Shown here one piece after another: positions 16,972 through 26,930 of a stretch of DNA of 64,000 nucleotides. The DNA comes from Methylosarcina fibrata AML-C10. GTDB lineage: Bacteria; Pseudomonadota; Gammaproteobacteria; Methylococcales; Methylomonadaceae. The translations under genes and the position numbers were made by a program. The stretch lies in contig NZ_KB889965.1 of assembly GCF_000372865.1 (NCBI RefSeq), positions 141,964 through 205,963 of the forward strand, in the 5' to 3' direction. A model generated the notes under the pieces. That model ran no database searches, was not told where the DNA came from, and worked only from the letters and a program-made list of their open reading frames with translations. Numbering within the stretch: the stretch's first letter is position 1; every line of letters begins with the position of its first letter.

Positions 16972-19215
16972 ATGAGTAGAGAAGAGTCTTCCGAAGAAGT
17001 CCGCTTGTCCGTATTGGGAATGAGCTGTGCCGGCTGCGTCAGCGCGGTCGAAGGGGCTTTGAGTTCGGTGCCCGGCGTGACCTCGGTCAGCGTCAATTTT
17101 GCCGACCACTCCGCCCAGGTCAAAGGCCATGCCGATCCCGATCAATTGGTCCGGGCGGTCAAGGACGCCGGGTACGATGCGGCGCTGGTGGTGGGGCTCG
17201 AGGACCCGGCGGAGGAAGAAGAGAGAGAACTTCAGCGTTACCGGGAGCTGATGAAAAAGGCGGCGGTGGCCGGCGGCTTCGGCGCTTTGCTGATGATCAT
17301 GGAATACGCAGGGGGGATGCCGGACATCGGTTCCGGTGCCGGACAATGGTTCTGGCCGGAAGTCGCCGTCATCACCCTGGGCATTCTGGTGTATTCGGGC
17401 TGGCATTTTTATACCGGCGCGGTGAAGGCACTCTCTCTGGGTCAGGCCAACATGGACACGCTGATCGCTTTGGGTACGGGATCGGCCTGGCTTTATTCCT
17501 GCATCGTCATCGATTATTCCGGCGTGCTGCCGTCTCTGGCCAAACATGCTTATTTCGAAGCGGCCGTGGTCATTCTGGCTTTTATCAACCTGGGCTCCGG
17601 CCTGGAAACGCGGGCCCGGGGCAAGACTTCCAGCGCCATTCGCCGTCTGATCGGTCTGCAGCCGCGCATGGCGCGGGTCATTCGCGACGGCTTCGAAACG
17701 GACATTCCGATTGAACAGGTCGGTTTGGGCGAGACCTTGAGAGTCAGGCCGGGAGAAAAGATCCCGGTGGACGGCGTCTTGCTGGAAGGCCATTCCACGG
17801 TGGACGAATCGATGCTGACCGGCGAACCGATCCCGGTGGAAAAAAGCGAAGGCGCCGAAGTGGTGGCCGGCACGATGAATCAAAGCGGCAGCTTTTTGTT
17901 CAAAGCCACCCGGATAGGGCGCGATACCGCTCTTGCGCAGATCATCCAGAGCGTACGTCAGGCACAGAGCAGCAAACCCGAAATTGCGCGCCTGGCCGAC
18001 AAGATTTCGGGCATCTTCGTTCCGGTCGTGGTCGTGATTTCCATACTGACCTTTCTGGTCTGGTATGCCTTCGGGCCGGTCCCTTCGCTCGGTTATGCTT
18101 TCGTCACCTCGATGACCGTGCTGGTGATCGCCTGTCCGTGCGCATTGGGCCTTGCGACCCCGATTTCGGTCATGGTGGGTGTGGGCAGAGCGGCGCAGTC
18201 GGGCATTCTGATCCGCAAAGGCGAGGCTCTGCAGACGGCCGGCAAGCTGACCTGTCTGGTTCTCGACAAAACCGGAACGGTGACCGAAGGCAAGCCGACC
18301 GTGGCCACGGTCGAGGTGGCCGACGGTCATGCCGAAGCGGACGTGTTGCGCTGGGCGGCCAGTATCGAATCCGGTTCGGAGCATCCGTTGGCGGCGGCCA
18401 TTCTGTCCGCCGCGAAGGAAAAACGGATCCCGCTCGAAAAGGTAGCGAAATTTAAAGCGGTCGCAGGCCACGGCGTGACCGGGCAGATCGGCGGCCAGGA
18501 CGTCGTTTTCGGCAATAAAGCGTTGATGGAACAACATGGAATCGATATTTCCCGTTATGACGGCCGGCTTGAACAACTGTCTTCGTTGGGCCAGACGCCG
18601 ATGCTGCTGGCGGTCAAGGGCCGATTGGCCGGTATCGTCGCGGTTTCCGATCCTATCAAGAAGGATTCCGCCGCGGCTGTGGAGCGGTTGCAGAGACTGG
18701 GCATCCGGCTGTTGATGGTGACCGGCGACAATGAAACGACGGCCAGGGCCGTCGCGGAGCAGGCAGGCATTGCCGAAGTCAGGGCGCAGGTTTTACCGAA
18801 GGACAAGGCGGCGGTGGTCAAGGAATTGCAGCGGCAAGGCGAAATCGTCGGCATGGTGGGCGACGGCATCAACGATGCGCCGGCCCTGGCGCAGGCGGAC
18901 GTCGGCATGGCCATCGGCACCGGCACGGACGTCGCCATCGAAAGCGCCGACGTGGTCATTATCCAAGGGTCTTTGCTGAAGGTCCCCGAAGTGGTCGGGT
19001 TATCCAAAGCCACCGTCGCTAATATCCGGCAGAATCTGTTCGGCGCCTTTTTTTACAATACCGTCAGCATTCCGGTGGCGGCAGGTTTGCTCTATCCCGT
19101 GTTCGGCATCCTGTTGAATCCGATGATCGCCGGAGCGGCCATGGCTTTATCGTCGGTTACGGTGGTCACCAACGCCAATCGTTTACGCTGGCTGAAATTC
19201 GGCGGCGAATCGTGA
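16972..19215 (+). CDS. copA: Cu(+)-exporting P-type ATPase
   Basis: The 747-residue P1B-type ATPase pumps Cu(I) out of the cytosol. One N-terminal HMA domain has GMSCAGC at about residues 16-22. Membrane helices follow at about 88-110, 124-145 and onwards. The actuator motif TGEP is at about 283. The membrane metal site CPC ([12 protein letters not shown]) is at about 387-398, the phosphorylated Asp is in DKTGT at about 431, the HP motif SEHPL at about 467, and the hinge [16 protein letters not shown] at about 629. All catalytic parts are present. It follows the HMA chaperone gene closely. In a methanotroph, copper export would matter because copper also feeds the particulate methane monooxygenase (inference). 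Confidence 0.95.
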   Translation: MSREESSEEVRLSVLGMSCAGCVSAVEGALSSVPGVTSVSVNFADHSAQVKGHADPDQLVRAVKDAGYDAALVVGLEDPAEEEERELQRYRELMKKAAVAGGFGALLMIMEYAGGMPDIGSGAGQWFWPEVAVITLGILVYSGWHFYTGAVKALSLGQANMDTLIALGTGSAWLYSCIVIDYSGVLPSLAKHAYFEAAVVILAFINLGSGLETRARGKTSSAIRRLIGLQPRMARVIRDGFETDIPIEQVGLGETLRVRPGEKIPVDGVLLEGHSTVDESMLTGEPIPVEKSEGAEVVAGTMNQSGSFLFKATRIGRDTALAQIIQSVRQAQSSKPEIARLADKISGIFVPVVVVISILTFLVWYAFGPVPSLGYAFVTSMTVLVIACPCALGLATPISVMVGVGRAAQSGILIRKGEALQTAGKLTCLVLDKTGTVTEGKPTVATVEVADGHAEADVLRWAASIESGSEHPLAAAILSAAKEKRIPLEKVAKFKAVAGHGVTGQIGGQDVVFGNKALMEQHGIDISRYDGRLEQLSSLGQTPMLLAVKGRLAGIVAVSDPIKKDSAAAVERLQRLGIRLLMVTGDNETTARAVAEQAGIAEVRAQVLPKDKAAVVKELQRQGEIVGMVGDGINDAPALAQADVGMAIGTGTDVAIESADVVIIQGSLLKVPEVVGLSKATVANIRQNLFGAFFYNTVSIPVAAGLLYPVFGILLNPMIAGAAMALSSVTVVTNANRLRWLKFGGES

Positions 19216-19272
19216 GAAACAGGATAAAGCTGGCGGCGATCGCTGTTTGATCCCGGCGAAAGGCCGAAAAAA

Positions 19273-19294
19273 CCGGCGCGCTGTAGCGCGCCGG
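19273..19294 (-). terminator. Strong GC hairpin, intrinsic terminator on the minus strand
   Basis: CCGGCGCGC, loop TGTA, GCGCGCCGG is a perfect 9-base stem. On the minus strand it is followed by TTTTTT (the A-run at 19267-19272), giving the classic terminator form. It lies 58 bases after copA, so it may end transcription from both sides. The minus-strand gene it would serve is not apparent; the IS630 insertion just to the right may have separated them. Confidence 0.6.
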
Positions 19295-19463
19295 CGGCTG
19301 CCTTGCTATGGAAGGCCGTGTCCGGCACCGAACGGACGTCGAATGATGGCGACCGCTTGCGCTGTAAAGCAACCTAGTAGTCAGTCAATTTAAATCAAAA
19401 GGATATATTGGGCTTGTAAGTCACTCTATAGTGGCATTGATGGTTACTGATTGAGGTCAAGCA

Positions 19464-19940
19464 ATGCCAGCTCTTAAATACAAAGTCAATCTGACTGAAG
19501 ACGAAAAGCGTGGCTTGGAAGCCATGATCAACAAAGGAAAAGCCGCGGCACGCCATCTGACACGCGCGCGAATTTTATTAAAAGCGGCAGCGGGTATTCA
19601 GGATAAAGACATTATCCAAGCTTTGGGTGTCTCGGAATCAATGGTGTTGACGACGCGCCAACGGTGTGTGGAAGAAGGCCCGGAAGCCGCCCTGAAAGAA
19701 CGCCCCCGTCCAGGACGTGCCCCAAAACTGACGGAGAAGCAGGCCGCCCATATTATCGCCTTGGCTTGTAGTGAGGCGCCGACAGGGCATGATCACTGGA
19801 CCTTGCGGTTGTTGGCGGACAAAGTGGTGGAATTAGCGTATGCCGACCGTTGCAGCTATGAAACCATCCGTCAGCTTTTAAAAAAACACTCTCAAACCCT
19901 GGCAGAAGCAAGAGTGGTGCATTCCCGAGGTGAGTGCTGA
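19464..19940 (+). CDS. IS630-family transposase, N-terminal frame (orfA)
   Basis: 158 residues with the N-terminal helix-turn-helix of IS630 transposases (DKDIIQALGVSESMVLTTRQRCVEEGPEAALKERPRPGRAP). The natural protein should continue into the second frame: after the A-run at about 19881-19887 the alternative frame reads TLKPWQKQEWCIPEVSAEF. The same break occurs in copy 2, so it is likely a property of the element (programmed frameshift), not an error. Confidence 0.88.
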   Translation: MPALKYKVNLTEDEKRGLEAMINKGKAAARHLTRARILLKAAAGIQDKDIIQALGVSESMVLTTRQRCVEEGPEAALKERPRPGRAPKLTEKQAAHIIALACSEAPTGHDHWTLRLLADKVVELAYADRCSYETIRQLLKKHSQTLAEARVVHSRGEC

Positions 19941-20577
19941 ATTTGTCGCGGCGATGGAAGACGTGCTGGACCTTTATGAAGAACCCTACGATCCGTTGCG
20001 CCCGGTTGTGTGTTTCGACGAAAGTCCGAAGCAACTCATTGCGGAAGTCCGCCAACCTCTCCCGCCTGAGCCCGGTCAACCGGCCCGCTATGACACCGGC
20101 TATGAACGGAAAGGCGTCTGCGATTTGATGATGATCTGCGAACCTAAACGCGGTTTTCGGCAGGTGGACATCACCGCGCGGCGGACCAAAATCGAATTCG
20201 CGCACAGCATGAAGCATATCGCTGAACTTTATCCGGACGCGGCGGTGATCCGGGTGGTGCTGGACAATCTGAATACCCATAAAATGGCGTCTTTGTATGA
20301 AGCCTTTCCAGCAGAGCAAGCCCGTGAATTGGCGCGACGGCTGGAGTTCCACTACACGCCCAAGCATGGCAGTTGGCTAAACATCGCTGAGATCGAACTG
20401 GCCGTCTTGTCGAACATGTGTTTATCACAGCGGATACCGGACACAGAGAGCCTCCGGCGTGAGGTCGAAGCCAATATCCTACCGCGCAACACCAAGGCGA
20501 CGCCCGTCAATTGGCGATTTACGACGCAACAGGCACGACGTAAACTGGCTCGCCTGTATCCTTGTGTTTCTTCGTGA
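19930..20577 (+). CDS. IS630-family transposase, C-terminal catalytic frame (orfB)
   Basis: 215 residues holding the DDE catalytic domain: VCFDESPKQL (first Asp), then RVVLDNLNTHK (second Asp), then HGSWLNIAEIELAVLS (final Glu) spaced as in IS630. It overlaps orfA by 11 bases, and its TGA stop lies inside the right inverted repeat. It is the only undamaged version of this frame in the window; copy 2 has two extra bases. Confidence 0.88.
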   Translation: MSAEFVAAMEDVLDLYEEPYDPLRPVVCFDESPKQLIAEVRQPLPPEPGQPARYDTGYERKGVCDLMMICEPKRGFRQVDITARRTKIEFAHSMKHIAELYPDAAVIRVVLDNLNTHKMASLYEAFPAEQARELARRLEFHYTPKHGSWLNIAEIELAVLSNMCLSQRIPDTESLRREVEANILPRNTKATPVNWRFTTQQARRKLARLYPCVSS

Positions 20578-20587
20578 CTGACTACTA

Positions 20588-21154
20588 GCATGGTCGCTAA
20601 CTTTGGGGGTGGAAAATTTTTAACACGGATTACAGGCTCGGAAGCTGCGCCGGGTGAGTCAAAATTTCTTTCGGTCCGTATAGCGAAACCTGTGACGTGG
20701 CCGTTACTGATCCGACAATCCCGTTATCGCAGGGCATTGATTTCGACCGCTCCAGTCCGTTGTAGATCTCCGCGCACGGAGGCTCCTCTTACGGGGATTT
20801 TTCCTTCAAATTCAATTATGCTGTACCATTAGAAAATAACAGGGAAATTCGCTCCACGATACCGGGCGGCAGAGCGTCGGGACGGTTTAAGACACAACCT
20901 GCGGCTCAACCGAATTACGAAATCAACGGCGGCGAGATTAAGTTCTATGGATCTTGAGCTAGACTATCATCCTTTAGCTTTCGATCATTTTTTGGCCGGC
21001 CGGACGCACGTTCAACCTTTAATGTTTTCAGCGCAATACAATGGCGGAAAACTCACGCTGACCGGTGAACCGGTGAATACGATTATCGATGGAACATCGT
21101 TCAGGACTGGAATTGGTATGGCTTGCAATTATCGTTCAGGTTTTAGGAAGCTGA
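20588..21154 (+). other. Gene-poor region with possible remains of an exported-protein gene
   Basis: There are 567 bases between the IS630 element and the GGDEF/EAL gene. No intact gene is convincing. One frame reads FGPYSETCDVAVTDPTIPLSQGID, then a stop, then a further stretch with FNYAVPLENN and YEINGGEIKFYGS. This looks like protein broken by one stop codon (about 20762), but I cannot name it. The small frames at 20590-20832 and 20947-21162 have no known features. Confidence 0.3.
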
Positions 21155-23968
21155 ATGAATAACGAACGTTTTTTCAGTCTTCGCTGGAAACTGGTGCTGA
21201 TGTTCGGCACCGTGTTTCTGGTATTGCACAGCATTTTCTCGTATGTTTCTTATCTGGACGCGATCGATAATTTTTCTATGGACAGAAAAAACATCGAAAA
21301 CAACCATATCAATATCGTCAAGACTTTAACGGAAGATTCGTTTCTAGTGCTGGAGCAATTTGCCGAATTGCTGCCGTTGATGGGCGAGCTTCCGAACGAG
21401 CCCAAAAAGATCAAGCATCATGTTTTCGCCAATCTGGATGAAAACTGGTCCCGCTGGCAATTGAGCTGGGACATGGAGAGCATCGCCTTCTTCGATGACA
21501 AGGGGAAAAGAATCAAGTTCTGGGGCGGTTCGCAGAGCTCCTCGACGGCGGCGGTGAAGCGGGTATTGCGCGACGAGATGCCGGCCCATCGGTTGTTCTG
21601 TCAGGAAGGCTGTTTTCTTCAGGTGATCGTGCCGGTGATGGGAGAGCTGGAATCCATAGGCGCCTTCAGCGTCATTCGCTCGTTTGCCGACGTAATCATC
21701 AAATACAAGAGCGAAACCAATTCGGACATCGGTTTGCTGGTGGCCGACGGGAACCACGATGCGGCAAAAACCGGCCGCTCCGATTGGCCTTTCACGTTGT
21801 CGGGTTTGACTTTGTACGAAAAAAACATGCCCTTGTACCAGTATATTTCGAATAAACTCGCGTTAACGGAATTATTGGCGCACAGTAAAACCGTCAATTT
21901 CAACGGCTCCGTTTTTGAAGTAAGAATCACTCCCGTTCAGCATAAAACCGAGAGCAGTCCTCCTTATTTTCTGCTGATCGACGACATTACCGCCGAGGTA
22001 AAAAAATTAAACGAGGATTTGAGACAGGTCTGGCTGTATGGCGTCATCAGTTTGACGGCCTCTCTGATTTTGCTGACCCTGGTCGTGCACATCGCCTTGC
22101 GCCGGGTGGGCAGGCTGGCTACGGCTTTACCCTTGTTGTCGCAGAATCAGTACGACCGTTTCAGAGAACAGATCGTCAGCAACGACAGTTACATCTCGGG
22201 ATACGACGAACTTGACCGCTTGAATCAGACCGCTCTGGCCTTGACCGATCATCTGGAATATCTGGAAAAGGAGGTCCGCAGCAACACCTTGCAACTGCTC
22301 GAAAAAAGCCAGGAACTGGCCAATGAAAGAGACTTCAGCAGGCAGTTGATTGAAGCGGCTCCGATCATTATCATGACGCAAAAACTGAACGGCATGATTT
22401 TGACGATCAATCAGGCCGGAATTCATCATTTTGAGACGGACGGCAAGGCCATCATCGGCAAGGTGTTCGATCTGTATTTGCCGGAATCGGACTGGGAACA
22501 TTTAAAAAAGTTGAATCAGTTAAGAACCGGCAAATTTTCCGACCAGGTTCTGATCGACGGGTTGCTCGTGACCGACAGCGGCAAGCAGCGGAATATTTCC
22601 TGGCTGCACAAACTGTTCAAACGGGGCAATGTCCAGGAAGAACCGGTCATATTGACCCTGGGCGTCGACAACAGCGAACGCAAACTGTACGAGCAGGCGA
22701 TTCTCAGCACGTCCACCCGGGATTATCTGACCGGCCTGAGCAATCGCAAAAAATTTCAGGAGGATCTGGCGGCACTGCTGGCATCGGCGCAACGCTACGG
22801 ATACAAGTCCGCCTTGTTTTGTCTGGACCTGGACCGGTTCAAATCGGTCAATACTCTCAGCGGTCATGAGGCGGGGGATAAATTATTGACGCTTGTCGCC
22901 AATAAGCTGAAGGACATCATGCGTTCCACCGATCTCTTAAGCCGTCTGGAAGGGGACGAGTTTGCCCTGGCCTTTCCTTATGCGGACGTCAGGGAAGCAA
23001 GACGGATCGCCGAGAAAATCGGACAGGAATTGATCCGCCTGGGTGAAGAGTTTGCCGGAAAAGATTTCCAGCTCAGCGCCTGTATCGGCATTGCCGTTTA
23101 TCCGGATCACGGACTCACCGTCAAGGAATTGTTTATCAATGCCGATTTTGCCCTGTCTCAAGCTAGAACCTCGGGCAACGGAAGATGTCACGTTTTTTCG
23201 CCCGATTTCGATTATCAGATCAAGCTGAACCGGATGCTGTATTGGCGGCAGACCCTGGAAAACGCCATCGCCCACGACCGGTTCGTGCTCTTGTTTCAGC
23301 CCATCGTATATCTCGAAACGAACGCGATCAGCCACTACGAATGCCTGATTCGTCTGCAACTGGACGACGGCCGAACGGTGATGCCCGAGGAATTTATCCT
23401 GTACGCCGAAGAACTCGGACTGATCGGCAAAATCGATCGTCTGGTGCTGAAAAAAGCGGTTCAGAAGCTGGTCGAGTTAAAAAGGAGCGGCAAGGATTAT
23501 AAATTGACGGTCAATCTGTCCGGGCGATTGCTGAACGAGGCCTCTCTGTTCGACGACATTACGCGCTTACTGGATGTGCCCGAAGTCGCGCCGGAAAAAA
23601 TCATCTTCGAGATTTCCGAAACCGATGTGGTGTCCAATTTTGCCGCCGCCGAGGCGTTGATCATGCAGATCAAGGCCTTGGGCTGTGTTCTCGCGCTCGA
23701 CGATTTCGGGGTCGGTTTTTCTTCGTTTTATTATTTGAAACACTTTCCGGTCGATTACGTGAAAATCGACGGTTCGTTCATCCGGAAAATCAACAAGACG
23801 GAAGATGATAAACTATTCGTCAAAGCCTTGTCCGGGGTCGCCCATGCATTCGGCAAAAAAACGGTGGCCAAATTCGTCGAAAACAGCCAGATTCTGGAAG
23901 TGCTGAAGGAGCTCAAGATCGACTATGCGCAAGGGGATTGCATGGGCAAGCCCGAGCCTTATATTTGA
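21155..23968 (+). CDS. Membrane sensor with PAS, altered GGDEF and altered EAL domains
   Basis: The 937-residue protein has an N-terminal membrane helix (LVLMFGTVFLVLHSIFSYV, residues about 12-30), an extracytoplasmic sensor of about 250 residues, and a second helix (LYGVISLTASLILLTLVVHIAL, about 296-317). A coiled linker and a PAS domain (about 395-500, RQLIEAAPIIIM) follow. The GGDEF domain reads RLEGDEFALAF (about 599) instead of GGDEF; EGDEF variants can be active. In the EAL domain the signature is ECL (YECLIRL, about 728), while LDDFGVGFSSFYYLKHFPVDYVKIDGSF is intact. It may be an enzyme or a c-di-GMP-responsive receptor in the manner of LapD. The ATG at 21155 has GGAAGCTGAATG just before it. 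Confidence 0.85.
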   Translation: MNNERFFSLRWKLVLMFGTVFLVLHSIFSYVSYLDAIDNFSMDRKNIENNHINIVKTLTEDSFLVLEQFAELLPLMGELPNEPKKIKHHVFANLDENWSRWQLSWDMESIAFFDDKGKRIKFWGGSQSSSTAAVKRVLRDEMPAHRLFCQEGCFLQVIVPVMGELESIGAFSVIRSFADVIIKYKSETNSDIGLLVADGNHDAAKTGRSDWPFTLSGLTLYEKNMPLYQYISNKLALTELLAHSKTVNFNGSVFEVRITPVQHKTESSPPYFLLIDDITAEVKKLNEDLRQVWLYGVISLTASLILLTLVVHIALRRVGRLATALPLLSQNQYDRFREQIVSNDSYISGYDELDRLNQTALALTDHLEYLEKEVRSNTLQLLEKSQELANERDFSRQLIEAAPIIIMTQKLNGMILTINQAGIHHFETDGKAIIGKVFDLYLPESDWEHLKKLNQLRTGKFSDQVLIDGLLVTDSGKQRNISWLHKLFKRGNVQEEPVILTLGVDNSERKLYEQAILSTSTRDYLTGLSNRKKFQEDLAALLASAQRYGYKSALFCLDLDRFKSVNTLSGHEAGDKLLTLVANKLKDIMRSTDLLSRLEGDEFALAFPYADVREARRIAEKIGQELIRLGEEFAGKDFQLSACIGIAVYPDHGLTVKELFINADFALSQARTSGNGRCHVFSPDFDYQIKLNRMLYWRQTLENAIAHDRFVLLFQPIVYLETNAISHYECLIRLQLDDGRTVMPEEFILYAEELGLIGKIDRLVLKKAVQKLVELKRSGKDYKLTVNLSGRLLNEASLFDDITRLLDVPEVAPEKIIFEISETDVVSNFAAAEALIMQIKALGCVLALDDFGVGFSSFYYLKHFPVDYVKIDGSFIRKINKTEDDKLFVKALSGVAHAFGKKTVAKFVENSQILEVLKELKIDYAQGDCMGKPEPYI

Positions 23969-23998
23969 AGGAATAGGTCGGGGGCGAGTTTTTCCAGG

Positions 23999-24451
23999 TC
24001 AATTTTCGGCGGCAAAATCGATCATCTGTTTGAGTGTTTGATTCATCTGTTCCGAAAAACGGTTCAGTTCCTCGTTGTCCGTGTCGGTCGGCAGCAAATG
24101 CGTCCGTACGACGGTTTTATCCCCTTTTCGGTACATGACTACATTGCACGGCATGTGCCGGATGGCTTCGGGTGATAGGGTCAGGATCGTTCGGGCATGG
24201 GTCAGATTACAGAACTGAATCGTGTCGTAGTCCGGGAAGTCTTTGGCGCCTCGTTCGCGGATGACTTTGCCGACCCGGCTGTGTCCGGTGACGCGGAAAT
24301 TGTTTTCGCTGATGGCTATTTCCAGTTCGGCCAAGACATCGTCGTAGGGTTTTTGAGTGGCCACCTGATAATATGGGATAAATTCACCGGGTTGGGTGGC
24401 GCACCCGGAAACGATCATTAGAAACGAGCAGATTGCGATGATGTTGACCAT
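23999..24451 (-). CDS. DUF302-type lipoprotein
   Basis: The 150-residue product begins with a lipoprotein signal peptide (IIAICSFLMIVSGC, lipobox VSGC with Cys at about 17). The mature part resembles the DUF302 fold: PYDDVLAELEIAISENNFRVTGHSRVGKVI, then FCNLTHARTILTLSPEAIRHMPCNVVMYRKGDKTVV. Proteins of this family are small periplasmic proteins of unknown function. It converges on the GGDEF/EAL gene and is divergent from mobA, with 36 bases between starts, so regulatory sites for both must be short or shared. Confidence 0.78.
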   Translation of the reverse strand: MVNIIAICSFLMIVSGCATQPGEFIPYYQVATQKPYDDVLAELEIAISENNFRVTGHSRVGKVIRERGAKDFPDYDTIQFCNLTHARTILTLSPEAIRHMPCNVVMYRKGDKTVVRTHLLPTDTDNEELNRFSEQMNQTLKQMIDFAAEN

Positions 24452-24487
24452 GTCGATGTTTACCGATTACGAACTACCAAGAGTACC

Positions 24488-25099
24488 ATGACGACGGATC
24501 AAACTGAAGCGACGGGAGTCATTCTGGCGGGCGGCCGCGCCCGGCGCATGGATCATCGGGACAAGGGGCTGATCCTTTACCGGGGCCGTCCGATGGTTTC
24601 GTATGCCGTGGAGGCTTTGTCCGGGGTCGCCCGGCAGACGCTCATCAACGCCAATCGCAATCTTGATCATTACCGTCAATTCGGCCTGCCCGTCGTTACC
24701 GATGCGACCGACAGCTTTGACGGACCTCTGGCCGGCATTTTAGCCGCGATGAGGCAGGCCGATTCCGACGTGCTGCTGGTCGTGCCCTGCGACTCGCCGT
24801 TGATTCTGCCCGGCCATCTGCGCCGATTGATGGCGGCGCTGGTGGAGAATCGTGCCGAGGCCGCCGTGGCTTGCGATGGAGAACGATGGCATCCGGTTTT
24901 TCTGGCGCTCAGGACCTCTCTGGCCGGCAGTTTGCAGCGCTATCTGGACAACGGCCAACGGAAGATCGGCGGCTGGCTGGAGCAATTGCATACGGTTCCG
25001 GTGGATTTCAGCAAGACGCCCGAGCTGTTCGTGAACGTCAATACGCCGGCCGAACTAACCGAGCTGGAGAGCAGGGCGGGAAACGGTCATGCGCAGTAG
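24488..25099 (+). CDS. mobA: Molybdenum cofactor guanylyltransferase
   Basis: This 203-residue enzyme couples GMP to molybdopterin to make the MGD cofactor used by DMSO-reductase-family enzymes. The nucleotide-binding loop GVILAGGRARRMDHRDKGLI is at residues about 10-29. The metal/GTP-binding block LLVVPCDSPLILP (Asp about 101) and the C-terminal FVNVNTPAEL are also present. The length is normal. The stop overlaps the downstream aminotransferase start by 11 bases. The acetylene-hydratase-like enzyme at 56.4-59.9 kb would need this step for its cofactor. Confidence 0.92.
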   Translation: MTTDQTEATGVILAGGRARRMDHRDKGLILYRGRPMVSYAVEALSGVARQTLINANRNLDHYRQFGLPVVTDATDSFDGPLAGILAAMRQADSDVLLVVPCDSPLILPGHLRRLMAALVENRAEAAVACDGERWHPVFLALRTSLAGSLQRYLDNGQRKIGGWLEQLHTVPVDFSKTPELFVNVNTPAELTELESRAGNGHAQ

Positions 25100-26249
25100 C
25101 CGCCGCATGACCGCCGTGCAGGCGCCGATCATACCGGTCGTCGGCGAATGGACGCGCAATACGCCCGGCGCGCTTTCGCTGGGGCAAGGCATGGTGTCGT
25201 ATCCTCCGCCGCCGGCCGCGCTTCAGGCCGTTCGGGAATTTGGCGAAAAACCGGAGCATTTTCTGTACGGACCTGCGAGCGGCTCACCGTTTCTGCTCGA
25301 AATGATCGGGAACAAGTTGCAGACGGACAACGGCATCGATACCGCCGGAGGCTACCGGGTGATGGTGACCGCGGGCTCCAACATGGCGTTTCTCAGCAGC
25401 ATTCTGGCCATTGCCGATCCCGGCGATGAAATCATCTTGCCGCTGCCTTACTATTTCAATCACGAGATGGCCATACGGATGGCGAACTGCGAGCCGGTTT
25501 TTGTGCCGACCGGCGGCGACTATCAACTGGATCTCGACGCCTTGGCAACCGCGATAAACGAAAAAACCCGGGCCGTGGTCACCGTTTCCCCGAACAATCC
25601 CAGCGGCGCGGTCTATCCCGAAGCCGCTTTGAGAGCGGTCAATGCGCTTTGCCGCGAACACGGCATTTACCATGTCAGCGACGAAGCCTACGAATATTTT
25701 ACTTATGACGGTGCGGCGCATTTTTCTCCGGGATCGATTCCGGGAGCCGAGGCTTCTACCATTTCGTTGTATTCCCTGTCCAAAGCCTATGGCTTTGCCG
25801 GGTGGCGTATCGGTTACGCGGTCTATCCCGAACACCTGCATTCGGCTTTTCTCAAGATACAGGACACCAATCTGATCTGTGCGCCCGGGATTGCGCAGCA
25901 TGCGGCGGCGGGCGCCTTGTCCGCGGGCTCTGCGTACTGCAAACGGCAGCTTCGGCCATTGGCCGAGGTGCGCAGCCATGTCATCGGACGTCTGGAACCG
26001 CATGCCGACCTTTGCGATTTTACCGTCACCCAGGGCGCCTTTTATTTTCTTTTGCAACTTCACACCGAAAAAAACGATCTGGCGGTCGTGGAGTCGTTAA
26101 TCCGCGATTTTAAAATCGCCACGATTCCAGGATCCGCCTTCGGCCTTAAGGACGGCTGCTACCTGAGGCTGTCTTACGGAATGCTGAATCCGGCCCTGGT
26201 CGATGAAGCGATGGATCGGTTAATTAGGGGAATCCGCCGGCTGGTTTGA
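25089..26249 (+). CDS. PLP-dependent class I/II aminotransferase
   Basis: 386 residues of the fold-type I aminotransferase family. Recognisable parts are the substrate region WTRNTPGALSLGQGM, the cofactor-binding SPNNPSGAVYP (residues about 168-178), the YHVSDEAYEYF block with the conserved Asp and Tyr, and SLSKAYGFAGWRIGYAV at about 230-246 with the Schiff-base Lys. The C-terminal Arg region is SYGMLNP. The substrate amino acid cannot be named. The ATG at 25089 lies inside the end of mobA; a second ATG at 25107 is a possible start. Co-translation with mobA is likely but a functional link is not evident. Confidence 0.88.
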   Translation: MRSSRRMTAVQAPIIPVVGEWTRNTPGALSLGQGMVSYPPPPAALQAVREFGEKPEHFLYGPASGSPFLLEMIGNKLQTDNGIDTAGGYRVMVTAGSNMAFLSSILAIADPGDEIILPLPYYFNHEMAIRMANCEPVFVPTGGDYQLDLDALATAINEKTRAVVTVSPNNPSGAVYPEAALRAVNALCREHGIYHVSDEAYEYFTYDGAAHFSPGSIPGAEASTISLYSLSKAYGFAGWRIGYAVYPEHLHSAFLKIQDTNLICAPGIAQHAAAGALSAGSAYCKRQLRPLAEVRSHVIGRLEPHADLCDFTVTQGAFYFLLQLHTEKNDLAVVESLIRDFKIATIPGSAFGLKDGCYLRLSYGMLNPALVDEAMDRLIRGIRRLV

Positions 26250-26271
26250 CCTGAAGCCGAAAAAAGTCGAT

Positions 26272-26808
26272 TTATCGATGTTGACGGTCTTGCGGCTGGC
26301 GCCGGTTCAGAGTTTGATCGAGGCGGGCGGCCAGGCTTTCCACGCCTTTCAAGATCAATTGTTTTTCTCCTCCCTTGACTTCGGCAACGTAATTGCCGAC
26401 CCATTCGGCCTTATCGGTCTCGATGAGATGGGCCATCAGATAGAAAAACAGAAAGCTGGGTTTATGCAGGCGGCCTACGATCACATAATCCGTGTGATAA
26501 GCCCTGCCGAGCCGGGCGGCGATGTCGGGATGATCGAACAGATAGCCGACTCCCGCATTGGCTTTTTGTTGATCGGATCGGGCGACGGCAATGATTTCGT
26601 AACCCAATCTTTTCAGTTCCTGTTCCAGCAGCGGCTTAATGCTCGCCGTTCTGGCGATTTCGGCCGGTATCGCCGGGGCCAGAGTCGTATCTTTCAACTC
26701 GAACTCCAAGACGGCGATGCGGATTTTTTGAGGCGGCTCGGCCAGAACCGGGCTGGCGAGCAGGGCAATCATCATTGTGTATGACCGGAGTTTCACGGGA
26801 ATCTTCAT
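26272..26808 (-). CDS. Exported DUF2380-type protein
   Basis: The 178-residue product has a signal peptide (MMIALLASPVLAEPP). The mature part reads IRIAVLEFELKDTTL, then LEQELKRLGYEIIAV, then AARLGRAYHTDYVIVGRLHKPSFLFFYLMAHLIE, the pattern of DUF2380/DUF3280 periplasmic proteins. These often accompany methanol or quinoprotein systems, but no such gene is nearby. It converges on the aminotransferase with a 22-base gap. The function is unknown. Confidence 0.72.
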   Translation of the reverse strand: MKIPVKLRSYTMMIALLASPVLAEPPQKIRIAVLEFELKDTTLAPAIPAEIARTASIKPLLEQELKRLGYEIIAVARSDQQKANAGVGYLFDHPDIAARLGRAYHTDYVIVGRLHKPSFLFFYLMAHLIETDKAEWVGNYVAEVKGGEKQLILKGVESLAARLDQTLNRRQPQDRQHR

Positions 26809-26930
26809 TTCGAACGAGCCTTAAAGAATCTCTATCAATTATAATAACTTAAGAGAAGTGCAAACCGGATTGCGAACCTCGGCAAAAACCGCTGGCAGCT
26901 CGTTGAGCTTTCTGACGCGAGCCCAATCTG

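Larger units (their letters stand above)
19377..20585 (+). mobile_element. IS630-family insertion sequence, copy 1 (1209 bp)
   Basis: The element is bounded by perfect 11-base inverted repeats, GTAGTCAGTCA (19377-19387) and TGACTGACTAC (20575-20585), each flanked outside by TA (19375-19376 and 20586-20587). This is the TA target duplication of the IS630/Tc1-mariner group. It carries two overlapping transposase frames. A second copy, 1211 bp long, is at 57359-58569 and interrupts a molybdoenzyme gene, so the element has moved or copied recently in this genome. Confidence 0.92.

Noticed and set aside
16681..18576. A 631-residue open frame on the minus strand
   Set aside because: It lies entirely antisense to copZ and copA, shows no known domain, and follows the codon pattern of the GC-rich genes on the other strand.
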